Below are positions 33,029 through 41,780 of a DNA stretch of 64,000 bases, piece by piece (positions within the stretch are counted from its first letter, which is position 1; each line of letters starts with the position of its first letter). The translations under genes and the position numbers were made by a program. Under the pieces are notes generated by a model. The model did no database searches. It was not told the DNA's origin and worked only from the letters and a program-made list of their open reading frames with translations. Source of the DNA: an uncultured Collinsella sp. (GTDB lineage Bacteria > Actinomycetota > Coriobacteriia > Coriobacteriales > Coriobacteriaceae); contig UQKM01000012.1 of the NCBI GenBank assembly GCA_900541685.1, positions 1-64,000 of the forward strand, given 5' to 3'.

Positions 33029-33611
33029 CGGGCTCGACCGTCCAGGTGATCGTTGCAACCTGATCGCCTTCGCCGGTTACGCGGAAGATGTCGCGCGTGA
33101 CGCGGGCGACGTTTCCGCTTGTCTTGAGCTTAATTTTGTCCGTGCCGCCGGCAATGCCCTGGTAGCCCATGTCGAAGGCTGCATTCTTGGAAAGATCGAG
33201 GCCCGTCTCCTGCATTGCGGCGCTGGCGTTCTGGAGTGCGCCGTTGGGGCCGACCTTAAAGTCGATGGAATTCTGCGCGGTTCCGGCCTTGGCGTCGGCG
33301 GCAATGGTCCAGGTGTTCATGGCGTCGATCTTCATGTTGGTGACATGGATGCCGTAGGCCGAATGATTGTCGATGGTGGTCGCGTCTTCTGAGGGGCCCT
33401 GAAGCGTGCCGTCGGCCTTGGCGACGAAGGGAATAACCGTCGGAACTTTGAACTCTACGTTGTCGATCTCGGTCCTGACCATTACTTTTGTGGTTCCAAC
33501 GCGCCCGGCTGCCAGAGCTGGCGTCGGGGCGGCGCCCATTGCGAGCGCGAGCGCGAGCCCTGCGCCCACGACGAGCGCTCTGGCTCCGTTCATGTTCCTC
33601 GTGATGTCCAT
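33012..33611 (-). CDS. Secreted beta-rich protein of unknown function
   Basis: This 199-aa protein has a signal peptide ending near ALA-AGRVG (about residue 35) and a mature region of predicted beta strands with no cysteines. The phrases DNHSAYGIHVTNMKIDAMNTW and GDQVATITWTVEPG give it the look of a small surface-fibre or coat subunit, but I cannot place it in a family. AAAGGA precedes the ATG. The next gene, encoding the LAQTG protein, overlaps its end. One possibility is that this is the structural subunit and the LAQTG protein fixes it to the wall; that is only inferred. Confidence 0.7.
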   Translation of the reverse strand: MDITRNMNGARALVVGAGLALALAMGAAPTPALAAGRVGTTKVMVRTEIDNVEFKVPTVIPFVAKADGTLQGPSEDATTIDNHSAYGIHVTNMKIDAMNTWTIAADAKAGTAQNSIDFKVGPNGALQNASAAMQETGLDLSKNAAFDMGYQGIAGGTDKIKLKTSGNVARVTRDIFRVTGEGDQVATITWTVEPGAHTA

Positions 33612-33701
33612 GGTCGTTCCTTTCTATTCGCCGCGGGCCGTCCCCGCGATGATTGGACGAATGCTGGTGAATTGCGTGCGGTGCCGCGTCGGCCGAAAAA
33701 G

Positions 33702-34211
33702 CTAGTTCTCGGCTTGCTCAACCCGTACCTTGACACGTGTCGGATTGCCGTGGCTGTCGAGGGTCTTGGCATCGAGTGCCTGGATCTCGATGTATGCCTC
33801 GCCTTCTTTGATGTCGCCGGCGGGGCACGTCTCGATTGTCTTGCCGGTCTCGACCACACCGGATTCGTACATGGTCTCGTCGTTTTGGATGACGCGGAAT
33901 CGCTGGGGAAATTTATTGTCTTGGACGTTTTGCACGTTGACGCGCAGCTTGCCGTCCTCCTGTAGCTGAGCGACCGGCGCGACCGAAATCGTCATCATGT
34001 TGTCGCGGACGATGGCATCGAGCTCATCTTGGATTTCTTGTCGCGATTTGCCCTCTGCCGCCGTGACTGAGGCGCCCGCTTCGGGCACGGGCTGCGACTG
34101 CCAGGCGTATAGCCCTACGGCGATGAGGGCGCAGACGATAGCCAGGCAGACAACGACGAGTTTCTTGCGACGCCCCAGTCCTGCGAGGCGGGGCGGCTTC
34201 TTCGCACTCAT
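33702..34211 (-). CDS. Membrane-anchored extracytoplasmic protein of unknown function
   Basis: This 169-aa protein has a basic N-terminus (KKPPRLAGLGRRKK), one transmembrane helix (about residues 18-38) and an exposed domain with predicted strands, ending TRVKVRVEQAEN. Helix-rich residues 55-75 (SRQEIQDELDAIVRDNM) follow the membrane. I do not recognise a family. It overlaps the preceding 98-aa gene by 4 bp (ATGA) and is followed 90 bp later by the secreted beta-rich protein gene. It may serve as the membrane platform of the surface operon. Confidence 0.7.
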   Translation of the reverse strand: MSAKKPPRLAGLGRRKKLVVVCLAIVCALIAVGLYAWQSQPVPEAGASVTAAEGKSRQEIQDELDAIVRDNMMTISVAPVAQLQEDGKLRVNVQNVQDNKFPQRFRVIQNDETMYESGVVETGKTIETCPAGDIKEGEAYIEIQALDAKTLDSHGNPTRVKVRVEQAEN

Positions 34212-34504
34212 GCGGCGTCCTTGGTGGTGTAGACACGTGCGAACGTGGACGGGTCCGCTCCAAAGAGCATGTGAAGCATCAGGCGGCGCGAGTAGATGAG
34301 CTCGTCAAAGTCGTGAGGGAGCTCGATGTCGTGGATACGCGCGATGTGGTGGGCGAGCGCCGAGAACGACTCGGGGTCGCAGATAACATCGGTGGTGACG
34401 TGGTAGACCGCCGTATCGGGGAACGCCTCTTCGTCGAAAGGCAGGAGATAGGGATCGTCGTCGACCTCGATGGCGACGCCGTACTGGGGCCAGTAATATG
34501 CCAT
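34208..34504 (-). CDS. Hypothetical cytosolic protein, first gene of surface operon
   Basis: This 98-aa acidic protein has no signal peptide or membrane segment. GGGAGG precedes the ATG at good spacing. The sequence is compact (MAYYWPQYGVAIEVDDDP at the start, later IARIHDIELPHDFDELIY), and I do not recognise a family. It overlaps the next gene by 4 bp, so it is translated with the membrane-anchored protein and may be a small regulator or chaperone of that operon. Confidence 0.65.
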   Translation of the reverse strand: MAYYWPQYGVAIEVDDDPYLLPFDEEAFPDTAVYHVTTDVICDPESFSALAHHIARIHDIELPHDFDELIYSRRLMLHMLFGADPSTFARVYTTKDAA

Positions 34505-34850
34505 GGGAACCTCCCTGCTTCTGGGGCCATAACTTCTATCGGTTTTGGTTGTCGACGCCGACCGTATCAGCCGCTACTTGACCAATTTCTGACCAAATGC
34601 TTGACGGATTGACATCTCCGCAGGTAAAAGGTGGAAAAAATTACTTCAACTTTTTTCGAGCGACAATCGAGCGGTCGGCGACGGCGGGGCGATATGTGTC
34701 AAAAGCATCGTCTGCCGAGGAAGCCTTGCCGTTCGCCGAATTGCACAAACGTAAAAATCGCCAATTATGGAGACGGTCTCGAACACGTCGACGAAACGAT
34801 GCGGTAACATCTCCCTGCAAACACTGTAGTTAGCTAAAGGGGGAGTTCGC
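34505..34850. other. 346-bp divergent intergenic region
   Basis: This gap separates the surface operon (minus) from the lactate-dehydrogenase-like operon (plus). It contains two TGACCAA direct repeats 11 bp apart (34579-34585 and 34590-34596), followed by two more TGAC units (34602, 34610), which may be a regulator array. An A/T-rich patch lies near 34630-34655. I saw no gene, tRNA or clear terminator. The GTG of the next gene has AAAGGGGGAG in front. Confidence 0.5.
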
Positions 34851-36452
34851 GTGTCTGCAACCATTAAACCCTTCACCGATGAGTTCGAAGAGTATGGCCG
34901 CGATGAATCTCGTGCATCGGGCGAAGCATCGAGCATCTCGTTTCCGACAACGGAAGACGAGGTCCGTGCCATTTTGGAAACGCTCCATGCCGAGCGTGTC
35001 CCGGTAACGGTTCAGGGCGCCCGAACCGGCCTTGCCGCCGGTGCCGTGCCCCACGGTGGGCATATCCTCAATACTTCCCGTATGAATCGCTACTTGGGCC
35101 TTCGCCGCGATGAACAAGGCCAATTTCTGCTGCGCGTGGAGCCGGGCGTTGTGCTCTCGGAGCTGCGTAAGCAGCTGAGCAAGAAGGTACTGCCGACCGC
35201 TGGTTGGGACCAGGCATCGCTTGAGGCCTACGAGGAGTTCCAAGAGTCCCCCGAGCAGTTCTTTCCCACCGATCCCACCGAGGCATCTGCCTGTCTGGGT
35301 GGCATGGCGGCATGCAACGCCTCCGGCGCCCGCAGCTACGCTTACGGCCCCATGCGCCCGCATATCACGGGACTCCACGTCGCGCTGGCTGATGGCGATT
35401 TGCTTGAGCTTCAGCGCGGCGAGGCTTTTGCCCAGGACCGCCACCTGTCGCTCGTGACGGCAGCGGGCCGTACGCTCGAGCTCGATCTTCCCGGCTATAC
35501 CATGCCCGAGACAAAAAATGCCTCAGGCTATTTCGTTGCGGACGATATGGACGCCATCGACCTCTTTATCGGCGCGTGCGGCACGCTCGGCGTCATTACC
35601 GAGCTCGAGATCGCCCTGCAGGCGGCACCTTCGGTCGTATGGGGTGTGAGTTGCTTTTTCGATAGCGAGGACAAGGCGGTGTCCTTTACCGATTCCGTGC
35701 GCCCTGTCCTGTCCCATGCGGCTGCCATCGAGTACTTCGATGCTGGCGCCCTGGATATTCTACGTCGTCAGCGTGAGCAGTCGACCGCGTTCGCCTCGCT
35801 GCCGGCGCTCGACAAAGAGGCCAAGGTCTGTGTCTACGTGGAGCTCGACTGCGACGACGAAGTTCAGGCGACTGAGGAGCTGTATCACTTGGGGTGGGTA
35901 CTAGAGCTTGCGGGCGGCAGCGACGATGCGACATGGGTCGCGCGCACCGAGGTCGATCGCGAGTGCCAGCGGTTCTTCCGCCACGCGGTGCCCGAGAGCG
36001 TCAACATGCTCATCGACGAGCGTCGCCGCACCGACCCCACCATTACCAAGCTGGGATCGGATATGTCGGTGCCCAATGCACGCCTTGCCGATGTCGTGGC
36101 CCTCTATCGCCGCACGCTGGCCGAAAGCGGGCTTGAGTCTGCTGCCTGGGGGCACATCGGTAACAACCATCTGCATGTGAACATCCTGCCGCGCGATGCG
36201 CAAGACTACCGTCGTGGTGGAGAGCTCTTTGCCCAGTGGGCTTCCGAGGTCACGGCCATGGGCGGTGCCGTTTCTGCCGAACACGGCGTCGGCAAGATCA
36301 AGGCGGGCTTCTTGGAGACGATGTACGGCCACGAGGCCATGGTCGAGTCGGCGCGCCTCAAACTCCAGCTCGATCCTGCCGGCCAGTTGGGTCGCGGCAA
36401 CCTGTTTACGGAGAAGCTCTTGGATGAACTCGTCCAGAAAGGGGGCGCGTGA
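34851..36452 (+). CDS. FAD-linked oxidase, probable lactate dehydrogenase of an Etf bifurcating complex
   Basis: This 533-aa GlcD/LctD-like flavoprotein has a PCMH-type FAD domain (GARTGLAAGAVPHGG, then GGMAACNASGARSYAYGP) and the C-terminal domain motifs GHIGNNHLHVNI and AEHGVGKIKAGFL. The following two genes encode EtfB and a ferredoxin-containing EtfA. In Acetobacterium woodii this trio (LctD, LctB, LctC) oxidises lactate with NAD+ while driving the uphill step with reduced ferredoxin. The same function is proposed, but another 2-hydroxyacid is possible. GTG start with AAAGGGGGAG upstream; the etfB frame overlaps its end by 4 bp. Confidence 0.88.
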   Translation: MSATIKPFTDEFEEYGRDESRASGEASSISFPTTEDEVRAILETLHAERVPVTVQGARTGLAAGAVPHGGHILNTSRMNRYLGLRRDEQGQFLLRVEPGVVLSELRKQLSKKVLPTAGWDQASLEAYEEFQESPEQFFPTDPTEASACLGGMAACNASGARSYAYGPMRPHITGLHVALADGDLLELQRGEAFAQDRHLSLVTAAGRTLELDLPGYTMPETKNASGYFVADDMDAIDLFIGACGTLGVITELEIALQAAPSVVWGVSCFFDSEDKAVSFTDSVRPVLSHAAAIEYFDAGALDILRRQREQSTAFASLPALDKEAKVCVYVELDCDDEVQATEELYHLGWVLELAGGSDDATWVARTEVDRECQRFFRHAVPESVNMLIDERRRTDPTITKLGSDMSVPNARLADVVALYRRTLAESGLESAAWGHIGNNHLHVNILPRDAQDYRRGGELFAQWASEVTAMGGAVSAEHGVGKIKAGFLETMYGHEAMVESARLKLQLDPAGQLGRGNLFTEKLLDELVQKGGA

Positions 36453-36454
36453 AG

Positions 36455-37270
36455 ATGAGTGATTTCCATATGGTGGTGTGCGTCAAGGCGGTGCCCGGAA
36501 GCACCGAGGTCAAGATGGACCCCAAGACCAATACTATCGTGCGTGATGGCAAGCAGGCGGTCATTAATCCCTTCGATGCAAGTGCCCTCGAATGCGCGCT
36601 GGCGCTGAAGGACGACTTTATCGGCTTTGGCATGGATGTGCGCGTGACGGTGGTGTCGATGGGCATCCCCGCGACCGAGTCGCTGCTGCGCGACTGCATC
36701 GCTCGAGGCGCCGACGACGCGCTGCTGCTGACCGATCGCGCCTTTGCAGGTGCCGATGCCCTGGCGACCACCTATGCTCTCAAATGCGGCATCGAGGCAC
36801 TCGACGAGGACTTCGACCTGCTCATCTGCGGCAAGATGGCGGTGGATGGCGATACGGCCCAGATCGGCCCCGAGCTTGCCGGTGCCTTTGAGATTCCCTG
36901 CGTGACCGACGTGAGCTGCGTGCAAAGCGCGGGCTTTACGACGTGTGGCTCGCTGGCGCTCGTTCACGGATGCGATGCCGGCGAGGAGACGGTGTGTCTT
37001 GAGATGCCGTGCGCGATGACGACTGCCAAGGAGATTGGCCAGTTGCGTATGCCGAGTATTGCCGGTATTCGCGCGGCGGAGGAGGCGGACGTGCGCGTGG
37101 TCAGTGCCGCCGACGTGAACGCCGACCCCGCGCGTTGCGGTCTTGCCGGATCACCGACGCAGGTCGTGCGCTCGTTTGTGCCCGACCGTGACCAAACGTG
37201 CGAGGCCGTTGAGGGAACGGCGTCCGAGCAGGCGGTAAAACTTGCCAAGATTATTGAGGGGATGGCATAG
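36455..37270 (+). CDS. etfB: Electron transfer flavoprotein beta subunit
   Basis: This 271-aa EtfB begins FHMVVCVKAVPGSTEVKMDP and contains INPFDASALECALALKD, the usual nucleotide-binding region of the family, then the conserved MAVDGDTAQIGPELA segment. The ATG at 36455 is two codons inside an in-frame GTG at 36449 that overlaps the previous stop; either gives coupled translation. It pairs with the EtfA encoded immediately downstream. In bifurcating enzymes this subunit carries the flavin that splits electrons between NAD and ferredoxin. Confidence 0.93.
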   Translation: MSDFHMVVCVKAVPGSTEVKMDPKTNTIVRDGKQAVINPFDASALECALALKDDFIGFGMDVRVTVVSMGIPATESLLRDCIARGADDALLLTDRAFAGADALATTYALKCGIEALDEDFDLLICGKMAVDGDTAQIGPELAGAFEIPCVTDVSCVQSAGFTTCGSLALVHGCDAGEETVCLEMPCAMTTAKEIGQLRMPSIAGIRAAEEADVRVVSAADVNADPARCGLAGSPTQVVRSFVPDRDQTCEAVEGTASEQAVKLAKIIEGMA

Positions 37271-38476
37271 ATGAGCGGGCTGATTATCGATAGCGAAGCC
37301 TGTATCGGCTGCGGTCGCTGCGTTCGCGCCTGCGCCTCGGGCGGCATTGTGGTGGAGGGTGAGCGCCCCAATCGCTGTGCCCGCGTAACCGACGGCTGTA
37401 TCCTGTGCGGTGGGTGCGTCGACGCCTGCCCCGTCAACGCCATCTCAATTGAGCGCGACGAGGCCGCCGGCGCGGTAGACCTTGACGCATATCGAGACAT
37501 TTGGGTCTTCGTGCAAACTGACAAGCACGATGCCGTGGCATCCGTGGCCTTCGAGCTCATGGGCAAGGGGCGCGAGCTTGCCGATGCACGCGGCTGTCGC
37601 CTGGTGGCGCTGATCGGCATAGGTTCCGAGGGCTCGCTCGAGGACCTCGAACACCTGGTTTGCGCGGGCGCCGACGAAGTCCTGGCCTGTCGCGACGAGC
37701 GCCTGCGTCAGAACGACGCGGAGGTCTACGCTCGCTTGATCTGCGATTTGGTAGCCGAGCGCAAGCCCGAGGCCATCCTGTACGGCGCGACCGCCTTTGG
37801 TCGCGAGCTGGCGCCCGGTGTGGCCGTGCGCTTGCAGACGGGTCTTACGGCCGATTGCACGGTGCTTTCTATGGATACGGAGACGGGTCTGCTGCAGCAG
37901 ACACGCCCGGCGTTTGGCGGCAACCTGATGGCCACCATTATCTGCCCCAACCACCGTCCTCAGATGGCAACGGTGCGCCCCGGCATCTTTAAGGCGCCCG
38001 AGTTTGACTATAGCCGCTCCGGCACGATTACCCAGGTAGTGCTTGCGGATGATGCTAAGGCCCGTGTCGAGATCTCGATTCCCGCCGAGGAGCGGAGGCA
38101 GCAGGCCTCGATCGCCGATGCCGAGCGCCTGGTCGTGGTGGGCCGCGGCATTGGTTCCAAGAAAAACCTGCCGCTGATGCGAAGGCTCGCCGAGGCTCTG
38201 GGAGCCGAGCTTGGCTGCACGCGACCTGTCGTGGAGGCCGGCTGGTTGGAGTATCGCCATCAGATTGGCCAGACCGGCGTATCGGTTTCGCCCAAGCTTC
38301 TCGTGAGTATCGGTGTTTCGGGCGCCATCCAGCATCTTGCCGGCATCGGTGGGGCGGAGTGCATTATCGCCATCAACGAGGACCCGGATGCCCCCATTTT
38401 CGGCGCTGCCCAGTACAAGGTTGTTGGGGACGCCGTCGAGGTCGTCGAGGAGCTGCTGGCCCAGCTTGAGCGCTAG
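37271..38476 (+). CDS. etfA: Electron transfer flavoprotein alpha subunit with N-terminal ferredoxin domain
   Basis: This 401-aa EtfA carries an N-terminal 2[4Fe-4S] ferredoxin module with cysteines 11, 14, 17, 21 and 43, 46, 49, 53. The normal EtfA body follows, with the C-terminal FAD loop GVSGAIQHLAGIGG. Ferredoxin-fused EtfA is typical of electron-bifurcating lactate dehydrogenase (LctC) and related complexes, where the module passes electrons from ferredoxin. It begins directly after etfB and ends with a 4-bp convergent overlap with an HD-domain gene, so no separate terminator exists between them. Confidence 0.93.
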   Translation: MSGLIIDSEACIGCGRCVRACASGGIVVEGERPNRCARVTDGCILCGGCVDACPVNAISIERDEAAGAVDLDAYRDIWVFVQTDKHDAVASVAFELMGKGRELADARGCRLVALIGIGSEGSLEDLEHLVCAGADEVLACRDERLRQNDAEVYARLICDLVAERKPEAILYGATAFGRELAPGVAVRLQTGLTADCTVLSMDTETGLLQQTRPAFGGNLMATIICPNHRPQMATVRPGIFKAPEFDYSRSGTITQVVLADDAKARVEISIPAEERRQQASIADAERLVVVGRGIGSKKNLPLMRRLAEALGAELGCTRPVVEAGWLEYRHQIGQTGVSVSPKLLVSIGVSGAIQHLAGIGGAECIIAINEDPDAPIFGAAQYKVVGDAVEVVEELLAQLER

Positions 38477-39285
38477 GCGCGCGCCAGCCAGTCGCGCATC
38501 TCGTCCTTTAGGCGGCTCCAGGTTGCCTGCGTGGCGGGGTCGGTAAAGGGCCGCGTAATGCCAAAGGGCGCGTCGAGCAGGCGGTGGATATCGCCCTGTT
38601 CGCGCGCCAGCGCGCGGCTTGCCGGATAGACGAGCTCAAACATAAAGCAGATGAGTCCCACCAGGTAGTCTGCGGGCTCGTTGCGTTCATCGCGTGCGAC
38701 GCAGCGGTGCTCGTCAAAGGCGGCAAGTGTCGGCGACGAGAAACGGCTGCCGAGAAACGTCTTCTCGTCCACCTTGAGGATGGTGTCGACGGTGCTGTCG
38801 GCGATGGTGCGCATAATGTCGATCTTGTCACCATCGCGCACGATATCGCAGAAGCTTCGCGTGCGCACGTCGAGCTGCGCGGGTAGACGGAAATCGCTGT
38901 GATAGGCAATGCTCGCTCGGATGAGCTCATCTTCTGCCGGGTCATCGATAAAGTCGCGGATGCTCGTTACGGCGGGTGCATCGGCGGGATTCTCGCCAAA
39001 GAGGACCTCGATGCCCAGCGCTGCATGGCTCATGCTCTCGGCGTCCTTAAAGGTGTCCCAGCGTCGCAGCTGCTCAAAGCGGCCCATATCGTGTAGCAGG
39101 CCGCAAAGCCATGCCAGGTCAATATCTTCTGACGACCAGCCCTGCTCGCGCGCTACGGCATCGCATGCCTCGGCCACGTGGTATGTATGCTCGATTTTGA
39201 GCGCGATGCGTGGGTTGGTGGCGTCGTAGGCATCGGTGTAGCTTTTGAAGGCCGCGCGCGCCCGGTCTCGATCGATAGCTGTCAT
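38473..39285 (-). CDS. HD-domain phosphohydrolase
   Basis: This 270-aa protein has the HD metal site: His in IEHTYHVAEA (His33 or His36), His65-Asp66 in GLLHDMGRFEQ, and a later Asp in RDGDKIDIMR. Such proteins hydrolyse nucleotides or related phosphates; the substrate cannot be set from sequence. It is convergent with etfA, overlapping its stop by 4 bp, and its upstream side faces the azlCD genes. Nothing suggests a link with either neighbour. Confidence 0.85.
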   Translation of the reverse strand: MTAIDRDRARAAFKSYTDAYDATNPRIALKIEHTYHVAEACDAVAREQGWSSEDIDLAWLCGLLHDMGRFEQLRRWDTFKDAESMSHAALGIEVLFGENPADAPAVTSIRDFIDDPAEDELIRASIAYHSDFRLPAQLDVRTRSFCDIVRDGDKIDIMRTIADSTVDTILKVDEKTFLGSRFSSPTLAAFDEHRCVARDERNEPADYLVGLICFMFELVYPASRALAREQGDIHRLLDAPFGITRPFTDPATQATWSRLKDEMRDWLARA

Positions 39286-39411
39286 AATGACTTCCTAAAA
39301 AGTTGTGTCTTTCGATCCGGTGGCAATTGTAGGTGAACTCGGTTGCTGTCGGATGATGATTCTGCCGTATCGCTACATGCGGCTCGGAGACCTTGTCAGG
39401 ATGAGAAGCGT

Positions 39412-40104
39412 ATGGTGCTCAAAATCGTTAGAACCGTCTGGCCGGTGATGCTTACCTATGTTGCAATAGGCGCGCCGTGCGGAATGATCATGGGGCAGAC
39501 GGGAATGGAACCCTGGATGGTCTTTGCCCTGAGCAGCACGTTTGTGACGGGCAGCGGCCAGTTTATGATCTGCAACCTGTGGCTGGCGGGCGTGCCTGCA
39601 GCATCGATCGTCGCGAGCGTTGCTGCCATCTCCTCGCGCTTTGCGCTTTACTCGGCATCGATCGCGCCGCATCTGACGGGTGCCTCGAAGCGTCAGACGC
39701 TGGCTGTTGCCGCGACACTTACCGAGGAGGCATATGGCATCTCGCTTGCCAAGTTGGTTGAAGGGGAGGATTGGGGCCCGCGCGAGTCCTTCGTGCTCAA
39801 CGTGATTCTCATCGCAACATGGGGCGTTTCGTGTACGATGGGCGCCATCGTAGGCGCCGTTGTCGATGTTCCCACCGCCATTGCAGCCTTTGTCTGCACC
39901 TCGCTCTTTATCTGCCTGCTCTTTTCGCAGCGGCTGTCGCGCGGCAACGTTGTCGCGGCGGTTTCGGGCGCGGTGTCCGTCGCCGTATGCAAGTTCTTGG
40001 GCCTCACGAATATTGCCGTGCCGGCAAGCGTCGTGGCCGGCATTGCCATTGCGTTGGCGTGCGATGCTGTATTTGACGGAAGAGGTGCCCGCGATGCCCG
40101 TTAA
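39412..40104 (+). CDS. azlC: AzlC-family branched-chain amino acid exporter, large subunit
   Basis: This 230-aa integral membrane protein matches AzlC, the large subunit of a two-part exporter for branched-chain amino acids (and azaleucine in Bacillus). It has the typical N-terminal GAPCGMIMGQTGMEPW region, GSGQFMICNLWLAG, and several transmembrane segments. The ATG at 39412 follows a GAGAAG run; a longer in-frame start has no good site. azlD overlaps its end by 11 bp. Confidence 0.9.
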   Translation: MVLKIVRTVWPVMLTYVAIGAPCGMIMGQTGMEPWMVFALSSTFVTGSGQFMICNLWLAGVPAASIVASVAAISSRFALYSASIAPHLTGASKRQTLAVAATLTEEAYGISLAKLVEGEDWGPRESFVLNVILIATWGVSCTMGAIVGAVVDVPTAIAAFVCTSLFICLLFSQRLSRGNVVAAVSGAVSVAVCKFLGLTNIAVPASVVAGIAIALACDAVFDGRGARDAR

Positions 40105-40417
40105 CGAGTTCTTGGTTCTGTGGCTGTCGTCGTGGGCTGCTATCGCGTTCTTTCGCATCGCGCCGGCGCTCGCCTTGCGCGGGCGGACCCTGTCGCCCCG
40201 CATTACCGAGGCCCTGGGCTATATCCCGCCCGCCGCCTTTGCCGCGCTGGTCGCCAACGACTTGGTGAGCCCCGGCGCGTTCGACGCGGGACTCTGGCCT
40301 GCCTTGGTTCCCTGGATTGCGGCCGCCGGCGTCGTGGTCGTGGCGGTCAAGACAAAATCGATGCTGTGGTGCTGCGTCTCGGGCATCGTACTCTATATTG
40401 TCTTGAGCCTTATATAG
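40094..40417 (+). CDS. azlD: AzlD-family small subunit of branched-chain amino acid exporter
   Basis: This 107-aa membrane protein, with about four hydrophobic segments, fits AzlD (PRITEALGYIPPAAFAALVAND is characteristic). It overlaps azlC by 11 bp and has AGAGGTG upstream. AzlD is needed with AzlC for export. The longer open frame upstream lies within azlC in another frame and is not counted. Confidence 0.9.
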   Translation: MPVNEFLVLWLSSWAAIAFFRIAPALALRGRTLSPRITEALGYIPPAAFAALVANDLVSPGAFDAGLWPALVPWIAAAGVVVVAVKTKSMLWCCVSGIVLYIVLSLI

Positions 40418-40567
40418 GGGTGGCGTCGCGGGCGCCGAATCTCGTTCCATCCCAACTCGTCGGATTTTTCACCGAGCTGGTCTATTTCTTCTGGTACCAT
40501 GGTCAAACTTTACTGTAGCAAAGCGTGACGTGGGCTTTTGTACCCCGTCAGCGGAAATGGGGGTTTC

Positions 40568-41590
40568 ATGGCACAGGAAGCGACCGCCAACGAGCAAAAG
40601 AAATTCAAGGTCCCGCGCATCCCGGGCGACATCATGATCTATCCGATGATCGTCGGTCTTTTGCTCAACACCTTCTGCCCGCAGGTTTTTGAGATCGGCG
40701 GCTTCTTTACGGCTGCCTGCCGCGGTGGCTCCAATACCATCGTCGCCGCGATCCTGCTGTTTGTGGGCGCCGGCATCAGCTTTAAGTCCACGCCGGGTGC
40801 CATCAAGACCGGTATCGTCGTGCTGATCCCCAAGCTGGTCGTCGCAGCGGCTCTCGGCCTGGGCGTGGCATATTTCTTTAACGACAACTTCCTGGGTCTG
40901 AGCTCCGTGTCTATCATCGGCGGCATCACGTTTTGCAACATGGCGCTCTATACGGGCATCATGGGCGAGTTCGGCGATGAGTCCGAGCAGGGCGCCGTCG
41001 GTATCCTGTTCTTTACGGCTGGCCCCGCCGTCACGATGATCATCCTCGGTGTTTCCGGCCTCGCCAACATTCCCATTGGCACCATTATCGGCTCCATCTT
41101 GCCACTCGTTATCGGCATGGTTCTGGGCAACCTGTTCCCGTTTATCAAGAACCTGCTGGTTCCCGGTGCCAATCCCGCGATTGCCGTCATCGGATTTCAG
41201 CTCGGTGCGTCCATGAGCCTGTCGAGCTTTATCACCGGCGGTATTTCCGGCATCTTGCTGGGCCTTGTCACGCTGTTTGTCGTCGGTCCCATCACCTTTG
41301 CGTTCGAGCGTCTGTGCGGCGGCAATGGCAAGGCCGCTGTGGCTTGCTCCACCATTGCCGGCACGGCTATGACCACGCCGGTTGCTCTTGCTGAGGTCGC
41401 GCCGCGCTATGCCGAGCTTGCGCCCACCGCGTATGCGCAGATCGCCACCGCCGTCATCATCACGGCCATCATGGCCCCGATTCTGACCGGCTGGGTCGAT
41501 AAGAAGTTCTGCCACGGCGAAGAGGATCTGTCGGTCGAAGGCGTCGAGGCTATTGAGGAGGCCGTCGCGACTGACATCGATGGCGAGTAG
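40568..41590 (+). CDS. kdgT: KdgT-type 2-keto-3-deoxygluconate permease
   Basis: This 340-aa permease has about ten transmembrane segments and matches KdgT, a cation symporter for 2-keto-3-deoxygluconate, an intermediate of pectin and glucuronate breakdown. Visible family segments are KVPRIPGDIMIYPMIVG near the start and ACSTIAGTAMTTPVALAE late in the protein. GGGGG precedes the ATG at 40568. No other uronate gene is nearby, so it stands alone. The 150-bp gap upstream shows no strong hairpin. Confidence 0.9.
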   Translation: MAQEATANEQKKFKVPRIPGDIMIYPMIVGLLLNTFCPQVFEIGGFFTAACRGGSNTIVAAILLFVGAGISFKSTPGAIKTGIVVLIPKLVVAAALGLGVAYFFNDNFLGLSSVSIIGGITFCNMALYTGIMGEFGDESEQGAVGILFFTAGPAVTMIILGVSGLANIPIGTIIGSILPLVIGMVLGNLFPFIKNLLVPGANPAIAVIGFQLGASMSLSSFITGGISGILLGLVTLFVVGPITFAFERLCGGNGKAAVACSTIAGTAMTTPVALAEVAPRYAELAPTAYAQIATAVIITAIMAPILTGWVDKKFCHGEEDLSVEGVEAIEEAVATDIDGE

Positions 41591-41639
41591 CAATCGATAC
41601 CCATCAATGATGCCGGCGTGTGCAATTCGCGCCGTATGG

Positions 41640-41679
41640 GCGCCCGAACAGAAACTGTTTTGCAGTGATGTTCGGGCGC
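41640..41679 (+). terminator. Terminator-like hairpin after kdgT
   Basis: GCGCCCGAACA (41640-41650) pairs perfectly with 41669-41679 across an 18-nt loop. The T-run behind it is poor (CTGCTATTAT), so termination strength is uncertain. It lies 50 bp beyond kdgT. Confidence 0.55.
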
Positions 41680-41690
41680 TCTGCTATTAT

Positions 41691-41717
41691 CCCCTTTACC
41701 CCTGCGGAGTAAAGGGG
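41691..41717 (+). repeat. Short hairpin upstream of the GGDEF gene
   Basis: CCCCTTTAC (41691-41699) pairs with 41709-41717 around a 9-nt loop, followed by TGTTTATT. It may be a second terminator for kdgT or a leader structure of the GGDEF gene about 60 bp downstream. Confidence 0.5.
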
Positions 41718-41780
41718 TGTTTATTGCCCTGATTCGAATTGGGCGATTCTGACCACTTGGGTATTGAAGGGATGGCGCTA

